This document shows positions 1 to 11,475 of a DNA stretch of 64,000 nucleotides, in pieces. The position numbers and the translations under genes were made by a program. The stretch is from Plotosus lineatus. Its lineage: Eukaryota > Chordata > Actinopteri > Siluriformes > Plotosidae. Below the pieces are notes generated by a model, which saw nothing but the letters and a program-made list of their open reading frames with translations, was not told where the DNA came from and made no database searches. Within the stretch, counting starts at the first letter, position 1; each line of letters opens with the position of its first letter. The stretch is from positions 13,379,726-13,443,725 of the forward strand of contig CM045737.1 of the NCBI GenBank assembly GCA_024760905.1, in the 5' to 3' direction.

Positions 1-454
1 TTTTTCCTTCACCACTATGGTGAACATGATTTTTCCCGCACCCCAGTGCTTCAACTGAGCACAATAAAAATTATTGTTTCATGAGGGAGGAAAGGTGTGT
101 TGGATGCTGGAAAATATAATCTCGACCAATCAGCTTACTGGATTCACAGCTAATCAGAAAACACTCAAGTCAAGTGGGAGAACAGAGCATGTTGGGTAGT
201 GTAGTGGAATGTAGTGCACATGAATTTTCAATAATCTTTAATTTTTTTAATCTCTCGACTGGAGATCCCACGATTCAACATTCAACATTCAAAAATTCAA
301 CATAACCGCTGACCTCTTGGTTGCTTCTTGTTTTCTCGTCTCTGCTGCAATATTTGCGAAAGTATCAAATCCAAAATGAACTCCACAATCCAGCCATCTA
401 ACACTTTTTGTTTTATTATCTCCTTTAATATAAATTGACTTGATCATAGCATTT
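1..454. other. No gene recognised
   Basis: AT-rich sequence without a recognisable gene or repeat. Its one longer antisense frame (289-489) has no domain-like pattern. Confidence 0.5.
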
Positions 455-1050
455 GAGCAGCACAGTGGCATAGTGTCTAGCATGTCCACTTCACAGCAAG
501 AAGGCCCTGGGTCTCAGACTCAGGTGTTCCTGTGTGTAGTTTCTATTTTCTTCTCATGCATGGGTTTTCTCCAGGTGTTCCAGTTTCCTCCTACAGTTCA
601 AAGATATGTACAATAGGCTACTTGGCTCTTCCAGATTACCCAAAGGTATGGACGTCATTCAGTCATTCATTCATTCATTTTCTGTAACCACTTAATCCTA
701 ATCAGGGTCGCGGAGAGGCTGGTGTCCATCCCAGCCAACTTCGAGCAATGGCAGAGTACACCCTGGACAGCTCGCTGGTCCATAGCATGGCAGAAACATC
801 CTGACGGCTGCGCAGCCTACTCTTGGCGAAAGTCAGCAATGGTTCTTTTAGTGCCTCTCATCATAGACAGTGAGACACATGGCCAGCCTTTGATAACCCA
901 GTTAACTGCACTGGGGGGATGGTGACAACCTGTTGAGAGTGGAGCTTGAACCCCCAGCCTCAGGATCAGTGATCTAGCACTTTTACCACCAGGCTACCAC
1001 TGCGCTTAGGTATGGATGTTTGAATATTTGTGTGGGGGTGCTGAATGAAT
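455..1050 (+). mobile_element. SINE family B, split by another SINE
   Basis: A tRNA-like head (cagcacagtggcatagtg) is followed by the fish-type body about a cream-of-text pattern: 'caagaaggccctgggt', then 'gggttttctccaggtgttcc' and 'tttcctcctacagttcaaag'. The copy stops at about 655 and resumes at about 1020 because SINE 656-1007 landed in it. Confidence 0.75.
656..1007 (-). mobile_element. SINE family A head with B-type tail
   Basis: Reverse-strand copy: the tail lies at the left (cattcattcattttctgtaa) and the tRNA-like head at the right (ccaccaggctaccactgc). It is flanked by a 12-bp target duplication with one mismatch, AGGTATGGACGT at 644-655 and AGGTATGGATGT at 1008-1019, so its ends are well fixed. 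Confidence 0.85.
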
Positions 1051-1576
1051 ATATGTAATATTTGTGTTCATTTGTATAAAAAGATGTATTTGGATCTCTA
1101 TATATCTTTGCATTATTCAAATTGTTTTTAAATTGTGATAACCACGGGGTGTAATAAGGGATGCAACTAAAGAAATATGTTTTCAGTGAGCAGTTTGAAC
1201 CCAACTGTGTTGTATATGTAGTTTCATTTACTACACAATGATCCACACTTACTCATACACACCCCTCGATTGAAATCCTCACTTTGTTGCTAGCTGAGTG
1301 GATTTTTTTGCTGATATGTCACTCACTCTATGTTGCTAAACAGGCTAATTTAGCTCAATTTCCACTCATTTACAGTTATTTATTTAGAGTTGGTTTTCCC
1401 CACACTCAGCCTGCCTACTTTCCGTACACTAAGAACCGTTCATAGTGAGTGGGTAGCCACAAATTCCTATGCTATAAGACTTTCATTCAGACAGCTAAGT
1501 GTCTTGAAAATTTCAGACAGTGAAGATTGGCAGCAGTTACATCATCAGCGCCATAGAAATGACCATGTGAAAAATA
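1051..1576. other. No gene recognised
   Basis: AT-rich, without a supported gene. The frame at 1390-1665 runs into the adjacent transposon and is not protein-like. Confidence 0.5.
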
Positions 1577-2093
1577 CAGTGATCGCTCGCCACTTCGCGC
1601 TTCAATTCATGCAGCTTCAGTGCATCGCGGGTTTTTTTTTTTTTTTTAAATATTCATCGAACTAAAAAATAAGGGAATTAAGGACGAATTGGGGGAAAAC
1701 TTAAGGAAAATCCCTGCAAAACAAGGCCAATTATGCAAAATAAAAACAAACAAACAAACAAACAAAAACAAAAAACAACCCAAAACCCCCCATCAAAACT
1801 ACTTACATTTTTATGTGAGGTGCGCATCTGAGTGCGTGCACGCGCATCTGTGTAGATGCACTCAGATGCGCACATCAGATACACACTCAGATGCGCACAT
1901 CACATAAAAATGTATGTGTATGTGTATTTATTTATATTTTTTTACATCTTATGCATTATTTTTGAATGTTTAATTGTTATTGTAGCATTTATAGCATTGA
2001 ATATGTATTTATTGATATTATAGACACATATACATGTATGTATATGTCAGTCAGGGGGCTCAATTCTACTTCGCGAAAAGTGAGGGATCCCTG
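1577..2093 (+). mobile_element. Tigger-like MITE, family D
   Basis: The ends are diverged copies of a CAGGGATCCCTCGCTACTTC / GTGAGGGATCCCTG pair and are flanked by TA. The body has the family order: 'aaatattcatcgaactaaaa', 'acaaggccaattatgca', 'ttttatgtgaggtgcgca', 'catttatagcattgaatatg'. No transposase is present. TA target and end sequence suggest the Tc1/mariner superfamily, Tigger/pogo branch. Confidence 0.8.
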
Positions 2094-2582
2094 TACTACC
2101 AAAAATACACCTTTACTAGACATCAGTGACAGTAATGTCCATGTTGAGAGAAAGCATTATCCCGACACAGGGTACTTTGGCTTGCATTTGAATCCTGCCT
2201 CAGATTCTAATAAAACCCTCAGCATAAACGCCTTGCTATACCGTCTGGTCCATGAATGATTAATAAGGTCAAGAATGCAGTTTGAGTCACTTTATGACTG
2301 TCATGCATGCACGTTATTGGGCAATATATGCAGTGCATATACTCATGTTTACTCCACCCATATTTTGGCAAGAGACTGCCTCCAAAAGCCACTGTAATGG
2401 TTTTGTAGTCTCAGCCATGGTGCTTGTGCATTTACTGGCTATGTGAGCTCAATGTATATGCAGTAACCATTCCTCAAATTACAAGTTTGAGTGCTATGGA
2501 GATGTACATAATTGACTCAGATATCTTACATTTACATTTGCAGCATTTGGCAGACGCTCTTATCCAGAGCAACTTACAATTA
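2094..2582. other. No gene recognised
   Basis: Nothing recognised. A short stretch at 2528-2580 ('catttacatttgcagcattt...ttatccagagcaacttac') resembles a terminal motif common in fish repeats, but no partner end is seen. Confidence 0.4.
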
Positions 2583-3180
2583 CAGTGGTACCTCACTTTA
2601 CGAAAGTCTCACCAAACGAAAAATTCAGGTTACAAAACGCATTTTCCTAAAATTTTTGTCTCTGAATACGAAACAAGTTCACATTATGAAAGCGCCATCT
2701 TAAAAATTCAAACGCGCCATTCAAACATTCAAACAATGCGCGAGTTGCTTTCCCATTGGTTGTCTCCCAACACCCCACCCCGCTGGCCTCCCATTGGCTG
2801 GGAGGGAGCTGAATCTCCATAGTACAGTACTGTACCTATAATGAATTTCGTGTGCTTTTGACCTATTATTTGACACACATGCGTGAAGGAGAGTTGTACT
2901 GTTGGTTCGTGAGTTTCGTGAGTTTTTTTGAGTGTGCTTATTGCAGAGTTATTTTTCGTTATTAATTATAGGCCCCAAGAAAGTGATTCCCGGAGAGACT
3001 GAAAAGAAGAAGCGGTCTCTGTTATCAATTAAAGAAAAATGGGAGATGATAAAAAAATATGAAAGTGGGATTCGGTTGCGTGAAATCGCAAAGGAGTATG
3101 GCCGAAACCCCTCTACAATCGGGATGATATAGAAGGCCTGGTTCTGTGGCCCGTGGGATGGATGGAGAACTCACTATCTC
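2583..3180 (+). mobile_element. Tigger/pogo element, 5' part, truncated
   Basis: Starts at a TA with the terminus CAGTGGTACCTCACTTTACG, the same end carried by copies at 20696, 35837, 42633 and 43902. Unlike those copies it runs in the transposase orientation and reaches the start of the transposase. No right terminus is seen before similarity fades near 3180. Confidence 0.8.
2968..3132 (+). pseudogene. Tigger/pogo transposase N-terminus, relic
   Basis: The frame reads GPKKVIPGETEKKKRSLLSI, then KEKWEMIKKYESG and IAKEYGRNPSTIG, the CENP-B-type N-terminal helix-turn-helix of Tigger transposases, which binds the terminal repeats. The codon before GPKK is ATA where the family starts with ATG, and a TAG follows at 3130. 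The DDE catalytic domain is absent, so this is a dead fragment. Confidence 0.85.
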
Positions 3181-3788
3181 ACAGTTCACAGGTATCTCGC
3201 ATTTTGAAGTTGACTCCAGGTTGCTTTTTTTTTTTTTTTTTTGTATGGTTTGAGATTTTACATTTTTTTCGGATTAGAACTATCTGCTGTTATAATATAC
3301 TGCCCAGGGTAAAAACATGCCAGAGTGCCTTTGGACTTGATTACACTAGTATTTCAGAGAGTGAGGAATCATTTTCACACTTTAACTAAACTTAACCTGA
3401 TCGTTTCTGGGATGTGCTGAAAAAGGTTTTATGGAGTGGTGAATAGAAATAAATGAGATGTTGCTTCAGTTTGTTGAAACAGTGCCATGGCGATTGGATG
3501 CTGTAATCAAGGCTGAAGGCGGTCCAATGAAATATTAATGTGTGACCTTTTGACCAGGTTGAGTACTATACAGTATAAAGGCTGTACAAAACTGATGTCT
3601 GGACCTTATTGCTTCGGCCTCTGCACCCCTAACCCAACCCCTGATTAAGCAGATGAGGATGGCGTTCGATTGCTGGTGGTAATGCGGTCGATTGGCACAG
3701 TAATTTTGACGTTCAGTTCTGTGGACTATTCAGCGATATCCCGAAAACCTTTCGATAAAACTGTCATTTAGCTCCGAGCAATCTGGGG
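3181..3788. other. No gene recognised
   Basis: Includes a T-run at 3223-3242. No gene or repeat family identified. Confidence 0.4.
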
Positions 3789-5153
3789 CCGGTTGTTCAA
3801 AACATGGTTATTTTTTAACCACTGGTTAAGTAGAGTTAACCGACCATTAAATTTAACGCTGCCGTTATCTTGTTGTTCAAAACTCGGTTAACTTTAACCA
3901 AGTGTTAACTTGACGTTAAAGTTAACACACCTATGGACGGCTACTAAATTTTTAACAGTGTGGTTAACTTGCAAGATGGCGTTCATGGCTAACGCTGCAT
4001 TCATGATGTTGCATCAGCGGGGGTGGATTCTTATAAATATTATTAATATTATAGTTCAACCAAAAACATTCTCAAATATATTTCAAACTACATCTGCAAG
4101 TACATGTGATAAATACCTTTACAAATTGAGCTAAAGTTATTTATCTGTTCAAAGGCACAAACAAATCTTCATACATATTTACAGCACAAAGACATACTAC
4201 TTTTATATATTTTATTATTTTTATGAATCATATTTTTTATGTATGTTATTAAAATATATTTTATAAAAGTACTGAGCATTAGGCTGCAGATCCAGGCTGG
4301 ATGGATTATGATTATTTTATCCATTCATTCTCTGTGTGTCAATGTTTGTGTTCTAACACATGTGCAGGAGCCGGAGGCGGGACTAACAAACTGTGCTTTA
4401 TTCTCACACTCGCACTTTGTTTGACTGACAGTGTTCAGTCATTATTGCTTACTGATAATATTATGTTTGTTGATTGGTCAGCTCGGTCGTGCACATGCGC
4501 AGTGCCCGTTCTTCGTTGACTCCCAGTTTACTTCCTGACTCTAGTCATGCAGAACTTATCTCCTGACTTTCACTTCAATAACAGTCATTAAGTTTATTTA
4601 TAAGATTGTGAATACATTTCTTGTTCAACTCCTGCTGTGGGTAGGGGGTGCACGTGCACCCTGTGCAAACCCCCCCCCCCCCCCCCCAGCCTACGCCCTT
4701 GATCAGCTGCCTTCTGATGTTTCAGCAGCTGATACCGGGTTGGGTAGTACTGTACTGTATTCTTTGCAGACTTTGCAGATATGCAACACCGCAGGTGGTT
4801 GGCGAATCGCGCATTGAAAGTTTCAAATGTGCATGCACAAGAATATAAATGCAGCCGTGGGATGGGGGGGGGGGGCACAAAACAGTGTCTCTCCCTCACG
4901 CCGGTCCCAAGCCCGGATAAATGCAGAGGGTTGCGTCAGGAAGGGCATCCGGCGTAAAACAAATGCCAAATAAACTATGTGAATCACAAGAAAGAATGAC
5001 ATACCGGATCGGTCGAGGCCCGGGTTAACAACGACCGCCATCAGTGCCGTCAACCAACAGGGTGCTGATGGAAACTGGACTACTGTTGGTCGAAGACGTC
5101 GAAGAAGGAGAGGCGGGAGGCGTGTCCGTTGCCAGAGAGAGAAGAGGAAAGGC

Positions 5154-5777
5154 ATGAGTCTAGGACTGAAAGTAGGGACTTTGAACGTTGGAACTATGGC
5201 AGGAAAAGGTAGAGAGCTGGCTGACATGATGCAGAGGAGGAAGGTGGACATACTGTGTGTTCAGGAGACCAGGTGGAAAGGTAACAAGGCTAGAAGCATA
5301 GGAGCAGGGTTTAAGCTGTTTTATCATGGTGTGGATGGGAAGAGAAATGGAGTCGGAGTCATCTTGAAGGAGGAGTTTGTCAGGAATGTTCTAGAAGTGA
5401 AAAGAGTGTCAGACAGAGTGATGAGTCTCAAGTTAGAAATTGAAGGTGTGATGGTCAATGTTGTTAGTGCTTATGCCCCACAGACAGGATGTGAGCGAGA
5501 AGAGAAGGAGAGACTCTGGAGGGAGTTAGATGAAGTGATGCAGAGTACCCCCAGAGGTGAAAGAGTGGTCATTGGGGCAGACTTCAATGGACATGTTGGT
5601 GCAGGAAACAGAGGGGACGAGGAAGTGATGGGCAGGTTTGGTATACAGGACAGGAACGCAGAAGGACAGATGTTGGTAGATTTTGCAAAAAGGATGGAAA
5701 TGGCTGTGGTGAATACTTTCTTCCAGAAGAGAGAGGAGCATAGGGTGACTTATAAAAGTGGAGGTAGGAGCACATAG
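5154..5777 (+). pseudogene. LINE AP-endonuclease domain, interrupted by stop
   Basis: The 207-residue frame has endonuclease landmarks in order: KVGTLNVGTM near residue 6, ILCVQETRWKG near 33 (catalytic Glu), VVSAYAPQTG near 103 and VVIGADFNGHVG near 139. In a LINE this domain nicks the target for target-primed reverse transcription. The TAG at 5775-5777 is followed in frame by VDYILCRRCNLKE, a normal continuation, so the TAG probably replaces a Gln codon. Frames shift again near 5900-6220 before the RT frame. Confidence 0.85.
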
Positions 5778-6227
5778 GTAGACTACATCTTGTGCAGGCG
5801 ATGTAATTTAAAGGAAGTCAGTGACTGCAAAGTAGTAGCAGGTGAGAGTGTTGCCAAACAGCATAGGATGGTGGTGTGCAGGATGATGTTGATGGTGAGG
5901 AAGGTGAAGAAGGCAAAGGCAGAGCAGAAGACAAAAGGAAGTTGAAAAAGGAAGAGTGTCGGGTTGTCTTCAAGGAGGAGTTGAAACAGGCTTTGGGTGG
6001 CCAGGAAGTGCTTCCAGATGACTAGACAATTACAGCTAATGTGATCAGGGAGACAGGTAGGAGAATATTTGGTGTGTCATCCGGAAGGAAAGTAGATAAG
6101 GAGACTTGGTGGTGGAATGAGGAAGTGCAGGAGTGTGTACAAAGGAAGAGGTTAGCTAAGAAGAAATGGGAAAACCGAAGAGAGTAAACAGGAGTACAGG
6201 GAGACACAGCGTAAGGCAAAGCTAGCA

Positions 6228-7961
6228 GTGTCAAAGGCCAAACAGAGCGTGTTTGATGACTTGTATGCTCGGTTGGAAAGTAAGGAGGGAGAAAATGATT
6301 TATACAGGTTGGCACAGCAGAGAAATAGAGATGGGAAGGACGTGCAGCAAGGTAGATTGATAAAGGACAGAGAGGGAAATGTATTGACTGATGACAGAAG
6401 TGTGCTGGGAAGATGGAAAGAGTACTTTGAAGAGCTGATGAATGAGGAAAATGAGAAAGAAAAAAGAGTAGAAGAGGAGACTGTTGAGGACCAGGAAGTA
6501 GCAAAGATTAGTAAGGGTGAAGTGAGGAGGGCATTGAAGAGGAGGAAGAATGGAAAGGCAGTTGGTCCTGATGACATACCGGTGGAGGTATGGAAGTGTC
6601 TAGGAGAGGTAGCAGTAGATTTTCTGACAAGAACATTTAACAAGGTCTTAGAAAGTGAGAGGATGCCAGAGGAATGGAGGAGAAGTGTGCTGGTGCCCAT
6701 TTTTGAGAACAAGGGAGACGTGCAGAGTTGTGGCAACTACAGAGGGATGAAGTTGATGAGCCATACGATGAAAGTATGGGAAAGAATAGTGGAAGCTAGA
6801 CTAAGGGCAGAGGTCAGCATTTGTGAACAACAGTTTGGTTTCATGCCAAGAAAGAGCACCACAGATGCAGTGTTTGCCTTGAGGATGTTAATGGAGAAGT
6901 ACAGAGAAGGTCAGAGGGAGCTGCATTGTGCCTTTGTGGATCTGGAGAAAGCATATGACAGGGTGCCGAGAGAAGAACTGTGGTATTGCATGAGGAAGTC
7001 TGGAGTGGCAGAGAAGTATGTTAGAGTGGTGCAGGACATGTATGAGAGATGTAAGACAGTGGTGAGGTGTGCTGTCGGTGTGACAGAAGAGCTCAAGGTG
7101 GAGGTAGGACTGCATCAAGGGTCAGCTCTCAGCCCCTTCTTGTTTGCTATGGTGATGGACAGGCTGATAGACGAGGTTAGACAAGATTCCTCATGGACTA
7201 TGATGTTTGCAGATGACATTGTGATCTGTAGTGAGAGCAGAGAACAAGTGGAGGAAAATCTAGAGAGGTGGCAGTATGCCCTGGAAAGGAGGGGAATGAA
7301 GATTAGCCTCAGTAAGACAGAATACATGTGCATGAATGACAAGGACCCAAGAGGAACGGTGAGATTACAGGGAGCAGAGATAAGAAAGGTGGAGGATTTT
7401 AAGTACTTAGGCTCAACAATCCAGAGCAATGGAGAGTGTGGAAAAGAGGTCAAGAAGCGTGTGCAGGCAGGTTGGAATGGTTGGAGAAAAGTGTCCGGTG
7501 TGATGTGTGATAGGAGGGTATCGGCAAGAATGAAAGGAAAAGTGTACAAGACGGTGTTGAGGCCAGCGATGTTGTATGGGTTAGAAACAGTGGCCCTGGG
7601 GAAAAGACAGGAGGCAGAGCTGGAGGTAGCAGAGATGAAAATGTTGAGGTTCTCTTTGGGAGTAACGAGGATTGATAGGCTTAGGAATGAGCACATCAGA
7701 GGGACAGCACATGTAAGACGTTTTGGAGACAAAGTCAGAGAGGCTAGATTGAGATGGTTTGGACATGTGCAGAGGAGGGATAGTGAGCATATTGGTAATA
7801 GGATGCTGAGGCTGGAACTACCAGGCAAAAGGCCTAGAGGAAGACCAAAGAGACGATTCATGGATGTGGTGAAGGAGGACATGAAGGTCGTTGGTGTAAG
7901 AGAAGAAGATGCAAAGGATAGGGTGAGATGGAGGCAGATGATTCGCTGTGGCGACCCCTGA
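6228..7961 (+). CDS. LINE reverse transcriptase, open frame
   Basis: A 577-residue frame open to TGA at 7959. Reverse transcriptase motifs are visible in order: KAVGPDDIPVEVWK, SVLVPIFENKGD with NYRGMKLMSH, CEQQFGFMPRKSTTDA, CAFVDLEKAYDRVPRE, GLHQGSALSPFLFAMVMD and the catalytic MMFADDIVICSES. The C-terminus has RLRWFGHVQRRDSE and RPRGRPKRRFMDVVKEDM, usual for this LINE type. The Met at 6228 is only the first in frame; homology begins upstream in another frame, so the native protein started in the endonuclease. The upstream breaks make it unlikely that a complete protein is made. Confidence 0.88.
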   Translation: MSKAKQSVFDDLYARLESKEGENDLYRLAQQRNRDGKDVQQGRLIKDREGNVLTDDRSVLGRWKEYFEELMNEENEKEKRVEEETVEDQEVAKISKGEVRRALKRRKNGKAVGPDDIPVEVWKCLGEVAVDFLTRTFNKVLESERMPEEWRRSVLVPIFENKGDVQSCGNYRGMKLMSHTMKVWERIVEARLRAEVSICEQQFGFMPRKSTTDAVFALRMLMEKYREGQRELHCAFVDLEKAYDRVPREELWYCMRKSGVAEKYVRVVQDMYERCKTVVRCAVGVTEELKVEVGLHQGSALSPFLFAMVMDRLIDEVRQDSSWTMMFADDIVICSESREQVEENLERWQYALERRGMKISLSKTEYMCMNDKDPRGTVRLQGAEIRKVEDFKYLGSTIQSNGECGKEVKKRVQAGWNGWRKVSGVMCDRRVSARMKGKVYKTVLRPAMLYGLETVALGKRQEAELEVAEMKMLRFSLGVTRIDRLRNEHIRGTAHVRRFGDKVREARLRWFGHVQRRDSEHIGNRMLRLELPGKRPRGRPKRRFMDVVKEDMKVVGVREEDAKDRVRWRQMIRCGDP

Positions 7962-8415
7962 AGGGAAAAGCCGAAAGGAAATATATTCACGAGCGCATGT
8001 ATTATTGTTGACATTTTTTTAATCTTAAAAAGTGTACACAGACATCTTACCCCCCCCCCCCTAGCGTACGTTTTGTACACTTAGGAAAATGTTGTAAATG
8101 TTGAATGACCCCTTAGTGCTAACCAGAAACATTAACCACACTGTTAACTTTGAGGACAACATTAACTAACGACGTGACTAACCATGCTTTGAACAACGCA
8201 TATTTAACGGTCGGTTAGTTAACGGCAGGTTAAAAATTTAACCAGCTGTTAGGGGTTAACCAGTGGTTAAAATAATCGTGTTTTGAACAACCGGGCCCAG
8301 GTAGTTTGCAAGTTTTATTTTCTGAAAGTTTCAGAAATCTGTGAGTAAAATAATGGTTTTACTGTTGATCCTGTGGTCCTCAATAGGTGGTGCTGGGGGT
8401 TTGTTTGATATGCAA

Positions 8416-9990
8416 GTGATGTGGTGGTAAAAGGTGTTGGATCGCTGATCCTAATACCCCCATTTCACTGGAGCGCGTAATGCAGTGATCGAGGCGGAAC
8501 ACAGTCTATGGAGGAGCGTCGGCATTTTTATACGGAAAATGGGTCAAAAACATACAGAAAATTGTACTTTCAGAACACCTTTGGAACGTTCACTGAAAGA
8601 CAAGGAAAGACCGTGGTACAATGTCGGAATACATGCATAAATGTGCTCGGATTACCTTCGGAATCAGTGCAGATTGCAAAGGAAGACCTTCGGATAATTC
8701 ACGGAACGTTCACAAAAAGCAAGGAACACTTGAGTTACGACTACAACACTACTCCATTTTACAAGGAAGAGCTACGGAATGATTGCGGAACAGGCGGAAT
8801 GAAGGCGGAACGTTCAAGTTCAACACGGAATGACTGATGAATGATTGAGGAATACCCGGCGTATCTATGTTGCAACGAGGAAAAATCAGCAAAGATCAAA
8901 GGATTTGCTCCTGATTCTGCCTATAAATACACGGATTTGACCAAGGAAGCTCATTCTCTCATTCATACTATATGTTTATAATGTAAAATAAATGTAAAAT
9001 TTAACATATGGTTGTTATTTACCATATGGTTCTAATGTGCAATATGTTTATAATTTACAATACATTTAAAATGTAACATATGTTAATATGTTTAATATTA
9101 ATAATGTCAATACGTTCCTTTTATTTGCACCTCAATAAATCATTCCATACTAAAAACATGCACACAAGTCCAAACCACAGTGATTGTAACTTTAAAACTT
9201 TATTTCCTGAACAGGAAAAAATAAATAAAGTGAATGAACTGGAATAATTTAGTGGAAGTGACTTCCTTGAGTGTTCTGCAAGTCTTCCGTGTTATCCGCA
9301 ACCATTCTTCAAACCTTTCGTGAGTATTTCGTGGGGATTCTATGGTCGCTTTTAACTATCCGGAAGAGGGGCGAAGGCTTGCGGAACGATCAAGGAACAC
9401 TGGCGAAATAAAAGGTATGATCACGGAACGTTTGACGAAATGACAGAACGTTTGTGGAATGACTGAGGAACCTATGGGAACGCTGTCGGAAGATTTTTCC
9501 GTGAACTTGCTTTTGAACATGTTTGAAAGCATGTTCACGGAAGATTTTGGCCTGCCGGAAGCGGAGGAATACATTCGGAATCATACAGAAGGACATGGAA
9601 GATTATGGAATGACTAAGGAACGTTGGAAAATGACGACATTTTTGCTTCCGCGAGTCTGCCACACTCCAGTGAAATGGGGGTATAAGGTTGGGGGTTTAA
9701 GTCTCACTCTCCACAAGGTGTCAATCCCCCCCCAGTGCAGCCAACCGGGTTATCAAAGGCCGACCATGTCTCTGACTGTCTATGGTGAGAGGTTCATGTA
9801 AAAGAACCATTGCTGACTTTCGACAAGAGTAGCTGCAAAGCCGTCAGCGTGTTTCTGCCCCTTGCAAAAGGGTTCTGTCAGAAAAGGCATCCGATGTAAA
9901 AACCTTCACTAAATCAAACATACGATGATTCGCTTTGGCGACCCCTGAGGGGGAAAAGAAAGGGAACAGCCAAAAGGAAAAGAAGAAGTA
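8416..9990 (+). mobile_element. SINE family A with RTE tail, split by a transposon
   Basis: The head ends at 'ggatcgctgatcctaa' (8454) and resumes at 9684 with 'taaggttgggggtttaag'. It continues through the family body to 'gatgattcgctttggcgacc' and an AAG-rich end. The interruption is element 8455-9683. Confidence 0.85.
8455..9683. mobile_element. DNA transposon family E (1,229 bp), TAA target
   Basis: Terminal inverted repeats begin TACCCCCATTTCACTGGAG on each side. It sits inside a SINE whose unbroken sequence is known from other copies, so the duplicated target can be read directly as TAA (8452-8454 and 9684-9686). A TAA duplication fits PIF/Harbinger, but no transposase remains. The interior is built from degenerate 'cggaac' and 'ggaatga' words on both strands. 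Confidence 0.85.
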
Positions 9991-10115
9991 CAGGGAAATC
10001 GGGGTATCAGGCGCCACTGGGGGCAGTGTGTGGTTTTGGATCCATGAACTGAGGAAGGCCTATGGCCTGCCGGTCTAAAGATCATAAAGTCGGATTTGGT
10101 CCTCCAGAAATCTTA

Positions 10116-10440
10116 CGGTGGGCAGTGGTGATCTAGTGGTTAGGGCACAGGATCGCTGATTCTAAGGTTGGGGGTTCGAGTCCCCACAGGGTTGTCACTG
10201 CCCCCCCTCCCCCAGTGCAGCTAACTTGGTTAACAAAGGCAGGCCATGTCTCTCACTGTCGATGGTGAGTGGCATGTAAAAGAACCATTGCTGACTTTTG
10301 TAAAGAGTAGGCTGCAAAGCCGTCACCATGTTTCTACGATCTGGAGAGGGATGGGCTCTGCCAGGCCAAATCAGCCCAAGTTTACCCATGAACGCACACC
10401 GACATCCTCGAATATTAAGGGATAAGTGAAGTGAAGAAAT
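10116..10440 (+). mobile_element. SINE family A with a different tail
   Basis: The head is typical (gggcagtggtgatctagtgg ... ggttcgagtccc) and the body is normal to 'cgtcaccatgtttct' near 10335. The rest ('atctggagagggatgggctc', 'cgaatattaagggataagtg', 'aagtgaag') matches neither the RTE tail nor the B tail. Confidence 0.75.
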
Positions 10441-11394
10441 CTTACACAAATTGCTGGACTTCCCGATTTTTCCAGATTTTTGTATTAATTATTGATCATT
10501 AACAGCATCAATATGAATATAGAAATTGTAATAGCTTTGGAATGAGTGATACTTTTTTATTTATTGACATTGAAATCCTGAAATAGAGAACTGTCAATTG
10601 TAGTCATCTATAATTTAAAAAAAATGAATTATTAATTATACCTATAAAAGAGCAATTGTATGATTTACTGCACCTTTAATTATTGGGTGATTTATGTGAC
10701 TATTCTATGAGGAATTTGTTCACTGAAGTGAGCATTACATTATTTTATTTTGGCCTTTTCACTCTGTAAGAGTATTGCTCACCTGACCTTGAACATGGAA
10801 CACTAGAAAAAATGTCAGACCTTGAAAAGAAATAAAATGGCCATCCTAAGTAATTGGGGGGGGGGTTTCAAGTCTAGACATTTCAAGGCCAACTTGATGG
10901 CATGACATATGATGTCACGAAAGGCCAATCAGAGCAAGGTCAAGTTGAAACATGATGTCATGATGGGCCAGTCAGAGTAGAATGGGCACTGTGTAAGCCA
11001 ATGCAGAGATGGTAGACGGGGGTCCAAGATTTTCCTCTCGGAACAACTTCATTTGTGTGATTGACTGTCTGCTTTTCTTTTCCGAAAGGTTAAATAAACA
11101 CTGGAAAAATAAATTTGGATCTCTTGCGTTGTGATCTGGACACCATTTGCCACAACACGTGTTAACGAGTGATGTTCACGTTCACATGTTGTATGAAGTG
11201 ACACATCATATGTTGCATAGTCTTCAAGGCTCAGGAGATTGTACTGGCCAATGAGAAGGACATGCAGTCTCTCAATCAACAATACAACTGCCCTTTATTT
11301 ATGGTCTATGAATAAAAGCATACATACATTTATGTGGGTCTTTTAAGACTTTTTTTTTTTTTTTTTTTTTTTCTGGAGGGTCCGAAAAAGTCAC
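10441..11394. other. No gene recognised
   Basis: AT-rich. Two imperfect ~50-bp direct copies of a 'catgatgtcatgatgggcca'-like word lie at about 10885-10980, and there is a T-run at 11350-11372. No coding evidence. Confidence 0.45.
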
Positions 11395-11475
11395 AGTAAA
11401 TATGCCTCACAGAAGGACCTGGGTTCAAGTGCCGGGCTTATTGAGGGCATTTCTCTGTGGAGTTTGCATGTTTTC
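11395..11475 (+). mobile_element. SINE family B fragment
   Basis: Contains 'cctcacagaaggacctgggt' and 'ctctgtggagtttgcatgtt', the front body of SINE B. Both ends are lost. Confidence 0.6.

Larger units (their letters stand above)
4894..7988 (+). mobile_element. RTE-type non-LTR retrotransposon, nearly full length
   Basis: Contains an AP-endonuclease-like region and a reverse transcriptase in the right order, followed by a short 3' tail. It ends with 'gattcgctgtggcgacccct' and 'gggaaaagccgaaaggaa'. The 5' leader holds 'aggaagggcatccggcgtaa', which recurs in the SINE family A. The endonuclease frame is broken by a stop at 5775 and by a frameshift before the RT frame. RTE clade assignment rests on the compact endonuclease-RT layout and the short non-poly(A) tail. 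Confidence 0.88.
3789..8297. mobile_element. Inverted-repeat DNA element (family I) carrying a nested LINE
   Basis: The left end (GGCCGGTTGTTCAAAACATG, then 'ttttttaaccactggttaag') is mirrored at the right by 'aaccagtggttaaaataatc' and 'gttttgaacaaccgggcc'. The inverted ends extend for over 100 bp and are rich in GTTAAC motifs. Without the LINE at 4894-7988 the element would be about 1.4 kb. No transposase of its own and no clear target duplication were found, so the superfamily is unresolved. Confidence 0.75.

Noticed and set aside
7115..8080. A 321-residue frame on the minus strand
   Set aside because: It is the antisense of the LINE reverse transcriptase, whose sense frame has all RT motifs.
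8508..8837. A 109-residue frame inside the family E transposon as its transposase
   Set aside because: It is composed of the repeated 'cggaac' and 'ggaatga' words and shows no catalytic or DNA-binding motif.
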